From NCBI GenBank assembly GCA_037044905.1, contig JBAOKB010000181.1, positions 1 to 64,000 of the forward strand: DNA of 64,000 nt, read 5' to 3'. Below the pieces are notes generated by a model. That model was given only the letters and a program-made list of their open reading frames with translations, was not told the origin of the DNA and searched no databases. Both the position numbers and the translations under genes were made by a program. How positions within the stretch are numbered: the stretch's first letter is position 1; the number at the start of each line of letters is the position of its first letter. Source of the stretch: Hortaea werneckii (taxonomy: Eukaryota; Ascomycota; Dothideomycetes; Mycosphaerellales; Teratosphaeriaceae). Shown one piece after another: positions 20,850 through 31,539 of the stretch.

Positions 20850-21298
20850 ATTGATCAATATGGATTCCCACTCAGTCTGCAGATGTGTGCCTCAGTCGAT
20901 GGAGGTCTGCGACGGATGTGGATAAGTCTCGCGATCGTGAATGAGTGGAGTGGGAATTATTGTCTATCTTATTCGAAGCCGACCAACAGCAGCTGTCCAG
21001 ATGTGTCTGGACCAAAACAAACCCACGTCAGAAGCGGCAGTTCCCGCCGAGCCGCTTGCTGGACGTCGATGTCGGAACACAGCTGTGACGACCGACGGGC
21101 TGCTTGAGCTTCGCCATCCAGCGCCGTGCAGTTCAATATCATCATCATCAACCACCATCACCTTGACCCGTCTGACACGCCTCGACACTTGCATATCGCC
21201 CATCATCTCTTCTGTATCGACGGGCCCATCTGTAGCACAGACACCAATCATCTCAACCCACACCTAACGAGCTCCAAGGGCTCACCCCATCCGTCAAG
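20850..21298. promoter_or_regulatory. Divergent promoter, borealin / rpn10
   Basis: 449 bp separate the two outward-facing start codons. It contains a run of TCATCA repeats near 21140 and pyrimidine-rich DNA before the rpn10 ATG. No specific sites are claimed. Confidence 0.55.
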
Positions 21299-22360
21299 AT
21301 GGTCCTCGAAGCTACCATGATCGTGTACGTCTATCTCTCCCTCACCCTCAATCCCCCACGTCCTCCACACCACGTGATAGAAAGCATCGCTAACTCCCAG
21401 TCCAACAGGGTCGACAACAGCGAATCCAGCCGAAACGGCGACTACATCCCCTCACGCTGGGAAGCGCAATGCGACGCCGCCAACCTCCTCTTCCACAGCA
21501 AAACGCAATCGAACCCGGAGTCCTCCGTCGGCCTGATGTCGATGGCGGGGACCTCGGGCCCCGAAGTCCTGACCACGCTGACCACGAACCCGGGCAAGAT
21601 CCTCGACGGCCTGCACCGGACGAAGATCCACGGCTCCTCGCACCTGTACACGGGCATCATGATTGCCAGCCTTGCGCTCAAACACCGCCAGAACAAGTCT
21701 CAGCGGCAGCGTGTCGTCGTGTTCGTCTGCAGTCCTGTCCATGAGGAGAAGGAGAAGTTGGTCAAGCTTGCGAAGCGGATGAAGAAGAACAACACGGCGG
21801 TGGACCTCGTGGCGTTTGGAGATCTGAGCGATGAGAATTTGGACAAGCTGAGGGCGTTCAATGAGAGTGTGAAAGGTGGGGAGGGGTCGCATTTGGAGGT
21901 TGTGCAGCCTGGCCCGGGTCTGTTGAGTGATGCGGTTGTGGCGAGTCCGATTCTGGCTGGAGAAGGCGGCGGTGCTGGAATGGGAGCAGGTTCAGCTGGA
22001 GCTGGAGGCGAAGGAGGTGGTGCCGGTGGTGCTGGTGGCGAGAACTTTGAGTTTGGCGTCGATCCGAATATGGATCCTGAGCTGGCCCTGGTGCTGAGGA
22101 TGTCGATGGAGGAAGAGCGGGAGAGGCAGGCGAGAGAGGAGAGACAGAAGGCTGAGGCTGAGGGGAAGACGCCGCTTGAGAGCGTTCCTGAGGAGGCGGG
22201 GAAGTCCAGTGGGAACGGTGAGGGAGGAAGCGTGCAGGTGGATGGGAACGGAGAACCGGTCGGAAGCGCGACACAGCAGACGGGGATGGAGACCGAGGTA
22301 AGAAGGGAAGAGGACAAGAAGAAGGAGCAGGACGATAAGGACGGTATGGATACGCAATGA
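21299..22360 (+). CDS. rpn10: 26S proteasome ubiquitin receptor Rpn10
   Basis: Exons 21299..21324 and 21409..22360 give 325 aa. Rpn10 docks at the base-lid interface of the 19S particle and binds ubiquitin chains. The sequence begins MVLEATMIVVDNSESSRNGDY, the canonical start of the VWA domain (shown as MVLEATMIV joined to VDNSES by splicing); the domain runs to about residue 190 (NKSQRQRVVVFVCSP, VAFGDL). A Gly-rich linker leads to one UIM near 232-250 (PELALVLRMSMEEE). The tail is acidic/basic charged. The 84 nt intron (GTACGT/GCTAAC/AACAG) interrupts codon 9 (GT|G), is a multiple of three and has no in-frame stop, so an unspliced call inserts 28 residues. Function is secure. Confidence 0.96.
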   Translation: MVLEATMIVYVYLSLTLNPPRPPHHVIESIANSQSNRVDNSESSRNGDYIPSRWEAQCDAANLLFHSKTQSNPESSVGLMSMAGTSGPEVLTTLTTNPGKILDGLHRTKIHGSSHLYTGIMIASLALKHRQNKSQRQRVVVFVCSPVHEEKEKLVKLAKRMKKNNTAVDLVAFGDLSDENLDKLRAFNESVKGGEGSHLEVVQPGPGLLSDAVVASPILAGEGGGAGMGAGSAGAGGEGGGAGGAGGENFEFGVDPNMDPELALVLRMSMEEERERQAREERQKAEAEGKTPLESVPEEAGKSSGNGEGGSVQVDGNGEPVGSATQQTGMETEVRREEDKKKEQDDKDGMDTQ

Positions 22361-23559
22361 GTGCCTCGTACGCGCTGGGAAACTTCGGACAGCGAAGGGC
22401 GAACGGGGGGAGAGACGTCTAATATCATGAGATAAGCGTATATCGCTGTAACAATAGAGCCCATTACCTCGCATCTTCTTCCAGGCATGCCACGAACAGT
22501 AAGGATGTCAATAATAATGAGACATGCCAAAATTCAGGAGCCTCTCTAAGGGCCCATCTACTCTGCTCATCACCACCCTAGAAAGAAATCCGGTCCAGTC
22601 TAACTCTTATTTCCAAGATAAAGTCCTCATATACAAGGAGAACTTGCAGGATAAGCCAGTGCCAGCCCCTCACTCACATTGAATCTCTCTCCTACCACCG
22701 ACTCATTCCCTTCCAATACCAACCCAGCCAACCTCTTGTTCACACTGTCTCCTTCCAGGGTTGATAGACTATGTCGAATCTAAAGTGTCATGGCTGTCCC
22801 ATTGGTGCGCTTGACGCCGCCGCTACTGGCTGTACAAGATTCGGCACACACGTTGGTGGGTTGACACGCTGCTGACACGCTGCTGACACGGATTATCACT
22901 CTGGCACGGATTAACGACCTGACACGCATTGTCGCTCTGACACGGAATAGCAACCTGTTACGGGACGATGCCTTAAGACCATTTTCCCTCAGAATGACAT
23001 GGAATTGTCAATGACAACCTCAACGATGATTAGAAAAAAGAGAAGGGGGGAAAAAAAAAACACGGAAAGGTAAAGTACACGGAGAAACCTTCGGTGCCGT
23101 TCACGATTGAAGGTAGTGCTGGCCGACCTTTCATGTAATTAGGTAATGTTTTATTGATTTCACTACTTACCTTATCTTCATTCTAATCTATAGCACTCTC
23201 CCAGGGGGCTACAAAGTGGAACTGCACAAGAGCACCTGAGGTAGGATTCACAAGGGGTCACTTTGCTCGCAGCCTTTCCGTGTTGATATGGATATAATTG
23301 CACAGTGTGAACGCGTGACAGAGAGCGAGTGTGTGGTTAAAAAGCGCTGTATCAAAGTTCTACACACTTTTCTTGAGGAGCACGTGAACATGGTCCTGGT
23401 GGGCAAGCGAGCAGTATATAATGTCACAAGCCTGCCGACCCTATTCGATGCCAGCTGGGCCCCCCAAATACGCAGGTATACAGCGGAGTGTGGAATTCGT
23501 ACAAACCACCTGCTTGCATTCGTCGCAGGCAGTGCTACGCTTAAACGCAGATTTCCGGT
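22361..23559. other. Intergenic between convergent genes, degenerate repeat
   Basis: No gene seen. It holds the 3' flanks of rpn10 (+) and the 490-aa gene (-), a degenerate TGACACG repeat (22861-22972) and A-runs near 23034-23060. One short reading at 23288-23665 overlaps the 3' end of the next gene and looks random. Confidence 0.6.
22861..22972. repeat. Degenerate tandem repeat: two 11-bp then five 18-bp units sharing TGACACG
   Basis: Units of 11 bp (22861-22871, 22872-22882) are followed by 18-bp units at 22883, 22901, 22919, 22937 and 22955. Each 18-mer begins CTGACACGGAT or a close variant; the last is the most diverged. The array is not in a credible coding frame. Confidence 0.85.
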
Positions 23560-25032
23560 CTATGTCCAACCCAGCTCTACATCGTCGATCAACTGCTTAA
23601 TGACCTTCGAGTCAAACTCTACAGCATCAATCTCCTTCTCGAGCTTCGTAATCGCATGCGGATAACCCACACGCGTAGGTACAGGTCTTCCAAGCGAGCT
23701 ATGACTTCTGTCCGGTTTTATTGGTAACTGGGAAAGCACGGTTTCCAGTAAGCGTTTGGATTGCTGGAGATTGGTTTTGCGCTCTTCGCTCCTCTGGGAT
23801 AGCCGGTCAAGTATCACGTTCGTGAAGAAAAACTTTGCCGAAGCTGCGTTCTGGGCAGGTTTTGTTGACGGAAGACTTCTGCTGCCGCGATGGCTGCTTT
23901 CTTGTGGATGGGTTTTGAGCTGTTGCTTGCGTTGCTGCAAATGAATGATCATCCAGTCGCGCTTCGATGCATGAGACCAAAGAGTCCAGTGGATGACATC
24001 CAGCACTTCCAGATAGCGTCGTAGAGCTGGTCTAGCTTCGGTTTCCGACGAACTAGTAGCGTCGAGGTACTCAGCTTCCTTGCTAGTCAAGTAGTGCCAC
24101 ACCTGTTCTGCTCCGGATGCTGCCTGCTCGCGCTTTTGAGTGATCGTTGAAACATGTTTTTCCAGCTTCTCCTTTGCGTCGGACCCCAACAGAGACATCA
24201 AGTAGCGAATGTAAGACGATGGCGGCGGGGTCCCTGTCAATGCCTGGTCCAACACCTCCCCTTTGAGCAGGAGCGCACGGAGCTCTTTTGCCCCTAGCAT
24301 CAGATCATTTTCAATAGCACGTTCTCCTACTTGGGCCATTAATACTTTCTTGCCATCGTCGTGTCCATTTTCAGCCAGAAGAATAGCAGGGTCAGATGGC
24401 GCTACCACAGGGATTTTGAGACCGCGAGCTCGCAGGTCCTGTTCTGACTGGTCGAGCAGGGATCTAAATATTGTCGCCTCCCAGCTCACCTTTTCCCGTG
24501 CCCTTTTGATGAAAGCCTTGGTGATATCATTTTCCGCTACTTGCACAGCAGCAAAAGGTGTAAATTCAAACTGAGCCTGCCAGAGCGACGCACTCAACGC
24601 AGCGGCCCCAAGATGGCGTTTCCAGCCTGCAATGGACCACGGCCGAAGGTGATAGGCGGCTAGTACTCCAACAAACGCCCCCAGCATGACTGCGTCATCG
24701 CCGTCGTATTTACCAAGACGATCTAGGAACTTGCGAGAAGGTACCTCGACTCCTTGTCCATCCAAGAAAGCTCGAATGTGGTTCTCTTTAGCCCGAGCAC
24801 AAGAAAAGCCATAGGCTGTGAAGATGATCGCGCCGTAGGCTGTAACTTCAAAGGCGAAGGCCCTGAGGCGCGGCAACCGAAAGACGGTCCCTATGGTCAA
24901 AGGCACAAGACCTAGAAAGCCGGCGTTGGCGGCATGAGATATGCTGGAATGGCTACAAGAAGTGGCAAATGCATCCTTCTCTGGAGGAAAGGCTGGATGA
25001 CGCCCTTCCCAGGGTGGAGGGAAGAGTCTCAT
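23560..25032 (-). CDS. Predicted membrane protein, 490 aa, function unknown
   Basis: Single exon from ATG 25032. I do not recognise the family. Hydrophobic segments lie near residues 36-53 (NAGFLGLVPLTIGTVFRL), 58-77 (AFAFEVTAYGAIIFTAYGF) and 112-128 (VMLGAFVGVLAAYHL). A long, mostly helical, charged soluble region follows, with a coiled-coil look near 395-470 (QRSEERKTNLQQSKRLLE, ITKLEKEIDAVEF). The ordered C-terminus ending VIKQLIDDVELGWT supports a real gene. The layout (N-terminal membrane anchors plus long helical domain) would suit an organelle membrane protein, but location is a guess. It is divergent from rex1, with 501 bp between. Confidence 0.75.
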   Translation of the reverse strand: MRLFPPPWEGRHPAFPPEKDAFATSCSHSSISHAANAGFLGLVPLTIGTVFRLPRLRAFAFEVTAYGAIIFTAYGFSCARAKENHIRAFLDGQGVEVPSRKFLDRLGKYDGDDAVMLGAFVGVLAAYHLRPWSIAGWKRHLGAAALSASLWQAQFEFTPFAAVQVAENDITKAFIKRAREKVSWEATIFRSLLDQSEQDLRARGLKIPVVAPSDPAILLAENGHDDGKKVLMAQVGERAIENDLMLGAKELRALLLKGEVLDQALTGTPPPSSYIRYLMSLLGSDAKEKLEKHVSTITQKREQAASGAEQVWHYLTSKEAEYLDATSSSETEARPALRRYLEVLDVIHWTLWSHASKRDWMIIHLQQRKQQLKTHPQESSHRGSRSLPSTKPAQNAASAKFFFTNVILDRLSQRSEERKTNLQQSKRLLETVLSQLPIKPDRSHSSLGRPVPTRVGYPHAITKLEKEIDAVEFDSKVIKQLIDDVELGWT

Positions 25033-25533
25033 TGTGGTACAAGGTAATTTGGGAAGGGGAGAAAGAGGGGATGGAGAGTCTTGGAGAGCAGTACATCGGG
25101 TGCAAACGATCGCGCTATTTGTATCAAACGTCTCGTATGAGAGCTCTCGAGGTTACACAGGCTGTGCTACCTGCCGCGCCTGCAGATGCAGGGGTTGGAT
25201 AGAAGCGGATGGGCTCGATTAGCGAATGGTATCTAGACGCCGAGTCTCGTATGTTCGCCATGGTAGACATGTTAGAATATAATGGTAAGTAGCACGTGAG
25301 TCCGCTCTCCATTGAATTCGGTGACGCGATGGTGAATGAGATGAAGGCCTTGACTGTTTACCTGTAAGTGGTGGAGGGCCGGGGCCTTGATGCCTGGCAG
25401 CGGTTCTTGAGATGGCGGCAGCGGGGCGAGCCGAGAGCAGCGACTGGTGGTTCCGACTGCTACTTGATGCAGTCCAAAGAAAAATGTAATCGATATTGGC
25501 ACGCGACAAGCTGCGTGCAACATCTGGAACTCA
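25033..25533. promoter_or_regulatory. Divergent promoter, 490-aa membrane protein / rex1
   Basis: 501 bp lie between outward-facing starts. There is one CACGTG at 25293-25298. No other site is claimed and no gene is seen. Confidence 0.5.
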
Positions 25534-27723
25534 ATGGCGCAACGCAAGCGCTCGCGTGGCGAATACGAAGAAGGCGACAATCAGATGGGAATGGGAGAGA
25601 CCTTGTCAAAGCTGAGAGGGAACGACTCCGAGACGCCGGACAATTCGCGCAATGGCAACCGTACCAACGAGCAGGACGAACAAGCAGGGGGCGATTGGGA
25701 GGTCGCAGAGAGCAGAAGTGCGAAAAGGCTAAAGAAGCTGCCGAAGAAAGAAACGGGAAACTATCCTGCCATCTCACACTCGTCCCATGCGCGGCTCAAT
25801 TCCTACGTGAAGCTCGGAGATCTGCAGAATCTCGCGCTTTATCTGTTGGCAGATGGGACTTCACCACAGTGGGTATCAGTCAAGCACCACGCCAATGTAC
25901 GCAAGGTGGTTGCTCTCATGGTGCCTGGCCTCGAGGCCGGCATGTTCAACCGCCAGATTCCGTTGTCCGAACCTGAGGCCGAGCCTACGAATGGAGACTC
26001 AGCAGAGGCAGATAGCTCACAGCTAGCTCAGAAGGACGGAAATGCGCCCAATGATTCAGTTCCAGATTCTTCATCCCAGCCAAAGCGTCTCAAAATCTCG
26101 CCAGATGATTACTATCCTGTCAAGCTTGTGACCAGTCGCTTGCCCGAAACGCTGCAACCGCTCGGTGAGCTCTTCGACCATATCTGGCCGATTAGAACTC
26201 CCGGAGAGGATAAAAATGCCAGGATGCACTCGCCACTTGCTGCCTTCTTGACTGCGCCCATCCTCAAGTCAAAGGAGGAGAAGAAGTCCAAGGGTCCACA
26301 CTTTCCGACTGCTGGGAGGAATTGGGTCAACAATCGAACGCCTGTTACCGAGTTTCTGGCGTCTACAGAGGAGCTGTTCGAGGAGGGCTACGTACTGCAT
26401 CCTGCTCAATACAACGGCACTTCTTCTGCTGGTGCCGAGGCTGCCCGGCGTGAGGCAAACAAGACGACAGCAGCGGATGGTTGGATCGACGCTCCGGGTA
26501 TCGCAACCCTGGACGATGGTGCAAAGGCCGCAGAACCAGATAACGAGAAGGGCTCAATCACTGCAGGACGCAAAGTGCTGACCATGGATTGTGAAATGTG
26601 CATCACTTCACCAAAAGGAGTGTCTCCGCAATCTTTCAGCCTTACTCGGATATCCATCATTGACTGGGATGGCAAGACTGTGATGGATGACTTCGTGATG
26701 CCCGAGAACCCTATCACCGACTACCTGACACCGTACTCCGGAATAACGCCCGCGATGCTGGAGGGCGTCACCACCACGCTTGCCGACATCCAGAAGAAGC
26801 TCCTGTCTATCCTTACCCCCCAGACCATCCTCGTTGGCCACAGTCTCAACAGCGACTTGAACGCCTTGAAGATCACGCATCCGTACATCATAGACACCGC
26901 ACTCCTCTACCCCCATCCCCGCGGTCCACCGCTCAAGTCCAGCCTGAAATGGCTAGCGCAGAAATACCTCTTGCGCGAGATCCAGAAAGGCCACGGCTCG
27001 ACTGGGCACGACAGTGTCGAGGACGCAAAGGCGTGCCTGGACCTCGTGAAGCAGAAGTGCGAAAAGGGTAAAGCCTGGGGCACCTCGGAGGCCTCCGGTG
27101 AGCCCATCTTCAAGCGTCTCGGACGCAGCATCCGACCGAAACGGGATAAGGTCAACCCTGCTGGAGACGACGAGCCACGCATCGGAGCCGTAGTCGACTG
27201 GGGCGAGCCGGCGCGGGGGTATGGTAGCCAGGCCAGAGTCACGATAGGCTGTGAAAGCGACGAAGAAGTCGTGAAAGGAGTCGTGCGCACGCTCGAAGGC
27301 GACGCAGACGAGACGGTCGTACCAAAGGGCGGATGCGACTTCATCTGGGCCCGGTTCCGTGAGCTCGAAGCCCATCGCGGATGGTGGAACCGCAGCAAGC
27401 TCGTCGACACCGACGCTCTACGTTCGAATTCCAAGTCGGCGACTTCGGAAGCTTCGCTTAAATCCGTCGTTGCGGATACCGTGAAGCACATTACGGAGGT
27501 CTACCAGGCTCTGCCTCCCTGCACGGCATTCGTGGTGTATTCCGGTTCTGGCGACCCGCGGGAGCTGTCGGAGATGCAGAGTTTGCAGCAGAAGTTCAAA
27601 CAGGAGTACAGGACTAAAAAGTGGGACGAGCTCAGCGTCCAGTGGACGGACGTCGAAGAGCAGAAGCTGAGGAAAGCTTGCGAGAGGGCTAGGAAGGGCG
27701 TGGGGTTTATCGCTGTGAAGTAG
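25534..27723 (+). CDS. rex1: RNA exonuclease Rex1 (Rnh70), DEDDh family
   Basis: Single exon, 729 aa. Rex1 is a nuclear 3'-5' exonuclease that trims 5S rRNA, tRNA precursors and 5.8S/25S rRNA ends. The exonuclease domain (about 345-510) shows Exo I DCEMC (D352, E354), Exo II GHSLNSDL (D441) and Exo III HDSVEDA (H492, D497), the full DEDDh set. The N-terminus is disordered, with a basic nuclear-signal-like stretch SAKRLKKLPKKE. The DYYPVKLVTSRLPETLQPL and IWPIRTPGED blocks are typical of fungal Rex1 N-terminal regions. The C-terminal domain (about 530-729) is conserved-looking and charged. Rex3/Rex4 are shorter, so Rex1 is the best fit. It converges with pso2, 139 bp between stops. Confidence 0.9.
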   Translation: MAQRKRSRGEYEEGDNQMGMGETLSKLRGNDSETPDNSRNGNRTNEQDEQAGGDWEVAESRSAKRLKKLPKKETGNYPAISHSSHARLNSYVKLGDLQNLALYLLADGTSPQWVSVKHHANVRKVVALMVPGLEAGMFNRQIPLSEPEAEPTNGDSAEADSSQLAQKDGNAPNDSVPDSSSQPKRLKISPDDYYPVKLVTSRLPETLQPLGELFDHIWPIRTPGEDKNARMHSPLAAFLTAPILKSKEEKKSKGPHFPTAGRNWVNNRTPVTEFLASTEELFEEGYVLHPAQYNGTSSAGAEAARREANKTTAADGWIDAPGIATLDDGAKAAEPDNEKGSITAGRKVLTMDCEMCITSPKGVSPQSFSLTRISIIDWDGKTVMDDFVMPENPITDYLTPYSGITPAMLEGVTTTLADIQKKLLSILTPQTILVGHSLNSDLNALKITHPYIIDTALLYPHPRGPPLKSSLKWLAQKYLLREIQKGHGSTGHDSVEDAKACLDLVKQKCEKGKAWGTSEASGEPIFKRLGRSIRPKRDKVNPAGDDEPRIGAVVDWGEPARGYGSQARVTIGCESDEEVVKGVVRTLEGDADETVVPKGGCDFIWARFRELEAHRGWWNRSKLVDTDALRSNSKSATSEASLKSVVADTVKHITEVYQALPPCTAFVVYSGSGDPRELSEMQSLQQKFKQEYRTKKWDELSVQWTDVEEQKLRKACERARKGVGFIAVK

Positions 27724-27862
27724 AGCAAGGAATGCCAGGCCCGACGTTCTGTTCGCTGCGCTGTATCGCAACCGCTAAGTCTAGCTTGTAACTCGACGAA
27801 CTGTTCGTCATCACATTTTCATCCTGATCTGCCTCTACAGCATACAAGGGTATTCATACATC

Positions 27863-30619
27863 TCACCAGCTCCCATCTTCAGGCAGCTTCCAAACTCCAT
27901 TCTTCCTCCGTTCCAACGCCCACCGCTCGCACCAATCCTTCATCCGACCTCTACTCTTCGCCGACCCCACATTAACAGTCGGGATGATCTTCTCGATTCG
28001 CAAGGCACAGCAGAACATAGTCAGCTCCCTGAAACTAGAATGCTCGGAATAAGGAACCCCAAAACAGCTCGCACGGCTGGTCGAGCCGCGCTGCGGCGCT
28101 AAGTCCTTCATCCCGTAATTGCTCCTCCAGTTGTCACCGTTTAGAACCGTCTGCACGGACGGCGATTCCAGAAAACGGGAGGTAGGGGGCTTGTAGTTCC
28201 ACCCACTTGGTCTGAAGCCGACAGCGCGTGTGAAATGAGGAAAATGATCTTTGAGATAGTCGTCAAGCGTGTCGGCGCGTATCTCAAAAAGCGGCGTCAT
28301 GTGGACCTGGGCAGCTTTGGGGTCGTTCGTCATGCGTTCATTGAGCTCGGGGTCCTCCAACGCAGCGACAATGCGCTGCTTGGATGGCGGAGCGTAGATT
28401 TTACTGTTCAATGCTTTGGCAATGCCTATGCAGATGCGCTCCTTGCCGATACTGTACGTGCCAACTACTACCAACAGTCTGCCGCGACCGGTCTTGACAT
28501 CAGGCAAGCTGTTGGTGCGGAGAATCTGCTGGCTTGCGTGAGGATTCCTTTCGACCTTCATCATATCCCCTTCCTCCTCTTCAGCCGGCTCTTCTTTCAC
28601 GTCGGAATTCGAGTCCTTTCGAATGAACTTTGCCATGCCCTCCCCAGCGCGGTTGCGTTTCATCTTCTCCCACCCGTCGTCCTCATCAACGCTATGCTTG
28701 CTCAGACTCACACACATATCTGCGCAAGCTCCGATAACGCTTTCCTGGCTCGGGAAGGCATACTTTGGATTCAAATAAGTCGTATCAAGGTAACAGACGT
28801 CAATTTTCTGCTCCTGCGACTTGCCCGTGACTTTATCACGTACGTCTGGCATCAGTAACGGATGCTCAACATGCTGTCTGCAGGCTCTGAAGTCGCCACA
28901 ATGTAGTATTCGCTGCAATCTTGGGTCGCCGTTGTTCTTCTTGCCAATCACTTTTTCGAACAGATAGAGCGAGCTGCCTGGGCAGTGATTCGCAGGTATC
29001 ATGGTCACCTTTACACCTTTGGTGCCCGGAACTTCGACCGTCTGCTCGAATTCGAGATCCACCACGTATTTTGGGTCGACTCGAAGGTGTTGTCGTACAA
29101 GATTGCCTGTCACCTTCGAACAATAGATAGGACCATGACTCCAGTTACTCGTGAGACCGACATAGTGATCGCTGTGAAAGTGACTAAGGAAGTAGGCCTG
29201 GCAACCCTGTACAGCGCCGTATCGGAAGGCATCAACGCAGATGAAGAGGCCTGGCAGAATCTTGTAGAAAGGACAAGTGCGCTGGTAAGAAGGCTTGCCA
29301 CGAGATGCATGCTCCGACGCAGCTGCTTCTGCCCAGGCGGCATCTTCGGCGTGACCAGACATGAGCTTGTTGAACGCTGATCCGCTTTTCGCCGCTGGCT
29401 GCCCAAGGCTAAAGGGACTGGCCTGAGCAGGCTTGGGTGTACGCTGCGGACGTTTGAAAAGAGCGTGGGGCGGCGTATTCTCTGGCTTGACTGAGGGCGC
29501 AGGAGATTCTGTTTTCTTGGCCTGCGGGAGCGGCGTTGGATTGCCATCTAAGCAGTTGTTTACATGCACGCCCGCTTCCTGCTCATTTACTCCGACTAGG
29601 CTGGCGCTGCAGATCGGACAAGAAGGACCAACATCAGCTGTCGAATCCTCATTCTCGTCGGGCTTCGACTGATTCTCTCTTCCAGATTGCAAGGCATTGA
29701 ACGCTTTTCCGTCATTTTCCAAACTCTCCAAGCGGGCCTGCTCTTCCATATATCTCCTTTCCATGAATTCATCGCCACCCTCGAATGCGTCCTCGTCAAA
29801 ATCGCCTTCGATCCCTTCAAAGTCCTCAAAATCTTCAAGATTGGCGTTATAGCTAGTTTCCTGCTTGACAAGGGCGGGTGGTGATGCTGCCTCCTCAACC
29901 ATTGGTTCTGCGACAGGTTCGGCCTGCTCTTCTCTTCTGTGGTCCTTTGCAAGATCTCCATGATCTACAAGCGTCTCAGGCTGATTTGCAATTGGTATTA
30001 CAGCCTCGGGCTGCTCTTCTTCCTGCTCGCTATCCGATTCCTCCATAAACGGCCCTGATCGTGGCTCCGCCACTGGTTGGGACGACTTGACGGGAGGCTC
30101 CCCAAACAAGGATGCCTCGCCTTCGCCATCTTCTTCTCTGGCTTCTATCCTCCGCCTCTTAACGGAGCTGCCGCTCTCATTAAAACGATCGCCTTCAGCT
30201 TCATCTTGCTCTTCTTCACCCAGCGACGTCGCCTGCCGCTCGACTGGCTCTGGTGTTGCTCGACCGCGAGCCTTCTTGTCTTCCACGAAGAGTCCCAAGT
30301 CTTCTTCTGCTGTATTATCAGCTTTCTTGAAGAAGCTGAGAATGCTACTGTTGCCATTTCCTTGCGGCTTGACCTTGGCAACTGGGCCTGTCTTTTTCGC
30401 ATTTCCAGTGGGACCTTGCCGACTTGACGTTGGTACAGACGAAGGTTTGTTCGATCTTGTCCTGGTGGTTGCCATCTTTGGAGCTGGAACGCTGGGTGGT
30501 ACTGCAAGAGTAAAGGGTGTCTTCGCCGGGGTCCCGGGTGGCGTTGGCGGACGGCCTACAGAAGGGGTAGCAGTGCCATTCGCAGGATCTTCTGCTGCTT
30601 GTCGAGGCTTCCGGAACAT
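27863..30619 (-). CDS. pso2: DNA interstrand crosslink repair nuclease Pso2/Snm1
   Basis: Single exon, 918 aa. Pso2/Snm1 is a nuclear metallo-beta-lactamase/beta-CASP 5'-exonuclease that processes interstrand crosslinks. A UBZ4-like finger CPIC..HVNNC lies near 334-356. The HxHxDH metal motif is SHFHSDH (H480, H482, D484, H485). NHCPGSSLYLFE and HCGDFRA follow. The DRMBL C-terminal domain includes VVVGTYSIGKERICIGIA and VPYSEHSSFRELTMF. The N-terminal about 330 residues are acidic and disordered. There is an early PPTPPGTP stretch and a possible downstream start at Met49 (MATTRTRS), but I kept the first ATG. Function is secure. Confidence 0.95.
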   Translation of the reverse strand: MFRKPRQAAEDPANGTATPSVGRPPTPPGTPAKTPFTLAVPPSVPAPKMATTRTRSNKPSSVPTSSRQGPTGNAKKTGPVAKVKPQGNGNSSILSFFKKADNTAEEDLGLFVEDKKARGRATPEPVERQATSLGEEEQDEAEGDRFNESGSSVKRRRIEAREEDGEGEASLFGEPPVKSSQPVAEPRSGPFMEESDSEQEEEQPEAVIPIANQPETLVDHGDLAKDHRREEQAEPVAEPMVEEAASPPALVKQETSYNANLEDFEDFEGIEGDFDEDAFEGGDEFMERRYMEEQARLESLENDGKAFNALQSGRENQSKPDENEDSTADVGPSCPICSASLVGVNEQEAGVHVNNCLDGNPTPLPQAKKTESPAPSVKPENTPPHALFKRPQRTPKPAQASPFSLGQPAAKSGSAFNKLMSGHAEDAAWAEAAASEHASRGKPSYQRTCPFYKILPGLFICVDAFRYGAVQGCQAYFLSHFHSDHYVGLTSNWSHGPIYCSKVTGNLVRQHLRVDPKYVVDLEFEQTVEVPGTKGVKVTMIPANHCPGSSLYLFEKVIGKKNNGDPRLQRILHCGDFRACRQHVEHPLLMPDVRDKVTGKSQEQKIDVCYLDTTYLNPKYAFPSQESVIGACADMCVSLSKHSVDEDDGWEKMKRNRAGEGMAKFIRKDSNSDVKEEPAEEEEGDMMKVERNPHASQQILRTNSLPDVKTGRGRLLVVVGTYSIGKERICIGIAKALNSKIYAPPSKQRIVAALEDPELNERMTNDPKAAQVHMTPLFEIRADTLDDYLKDHFPHFTRAVGFRPSGWNYKPPTSRFLESPSVQTVLNGDNWRSNYGMKDLAPQRGSTSRASCFGVPYSEHSSFRELTMFCCALRIEKIIPTVNVGSAKSRGRMKDWCERWALERRKNGVWKLPEDGSW

Positions 30620-31539
30620 ATCAAGTCCAAGACTTTCACCATTTTCAGCCCAATGAAAGCCTCGTAGCGGACAAGATTGGTTAGTAAGGAGTAGTCAGAA
30701 AGTGCTGATGAAGACGCGTGACTTTCGCGATTCGATGACGGAATGCCAAGGCGAAGCGCGACCCCGCGTCAATCTCACCTGCAGTTTCCATTCATCACTC
30801 GCGCGCAGTGATAGGGGATTCTCTCACTGATAAGCGTTTTCATGGCTCAGATAGAGATCAAAGTCAGACTTATAAGCGGGTGTCAACCTTTTGCAGTCAA
30901 CAGAGCTTCTTACAATTATGTTATGTAACTTTGCGATCCTGTCGTCTCATCTCCTCAACAGTCATTCTACGCACCTTCTCGTATGGAATTTCGAAGCAAA
31001 AACATCGTACAACGTAGAAGCTCCCGGATGAATTTACAAAGGCAGCTCTACCACACGATTGTGGAATATGAAGGTGACCGATCGACAGAGAGCTATCAAA
31101 TCCTGGCCTAGCGTATCATCTCTCATTTAAGGCTTTTGCGTGTCGGTCTATGCTGCTTGCTTATTATCGTGTCAAATGTCCATATTAACAGCAAGCCGAG
31201 TGAGCCTGAATGATTGTCCTGTATAGCTCCCTGTTCCCTAGCAAAGTACATGTTAAGCGTATCTCTTCCGTGAGAATGATTAAGCCAATACCGTCGCCCA
31301 GTCTCATATCGCTATCCAGTTCAAAGACCTCCTCAATCCATCTTATTCTTATTATTCGAAGCCGCTGGAGACCTACACATGTCAGCCAGCCGCCATTTCA
31401 AAATCGAGTCGTTAGGAGGAGAAGCCGATGCATCCACCGTTGCTCAAGACAAATTATTAGCAGCCATCCCTGCCATTGCTGCTGGACACTGACTCTTCCG
31501 AAAGTGTGCTTACCTTTGCTATCATCTTCGTACTCGTCC
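30620..31539. other. Intergenic, no gene seen
   Basis: Pso2 promoter and 3' flank of the F-box gene. A GTAAGC splice-donor-like site (minus strand, 31513-31508) lies just after the F-box stop and could mark a 3'UTR intron. No coding region is supported. Confidence 0.5.

Noticed and set aside
21700..22530. 276-aa minus-strand reading opposite rpn10
   Set aside because: Antisense shadow rich in Ser/Pro from the Gly-rich linker of Rpn10.
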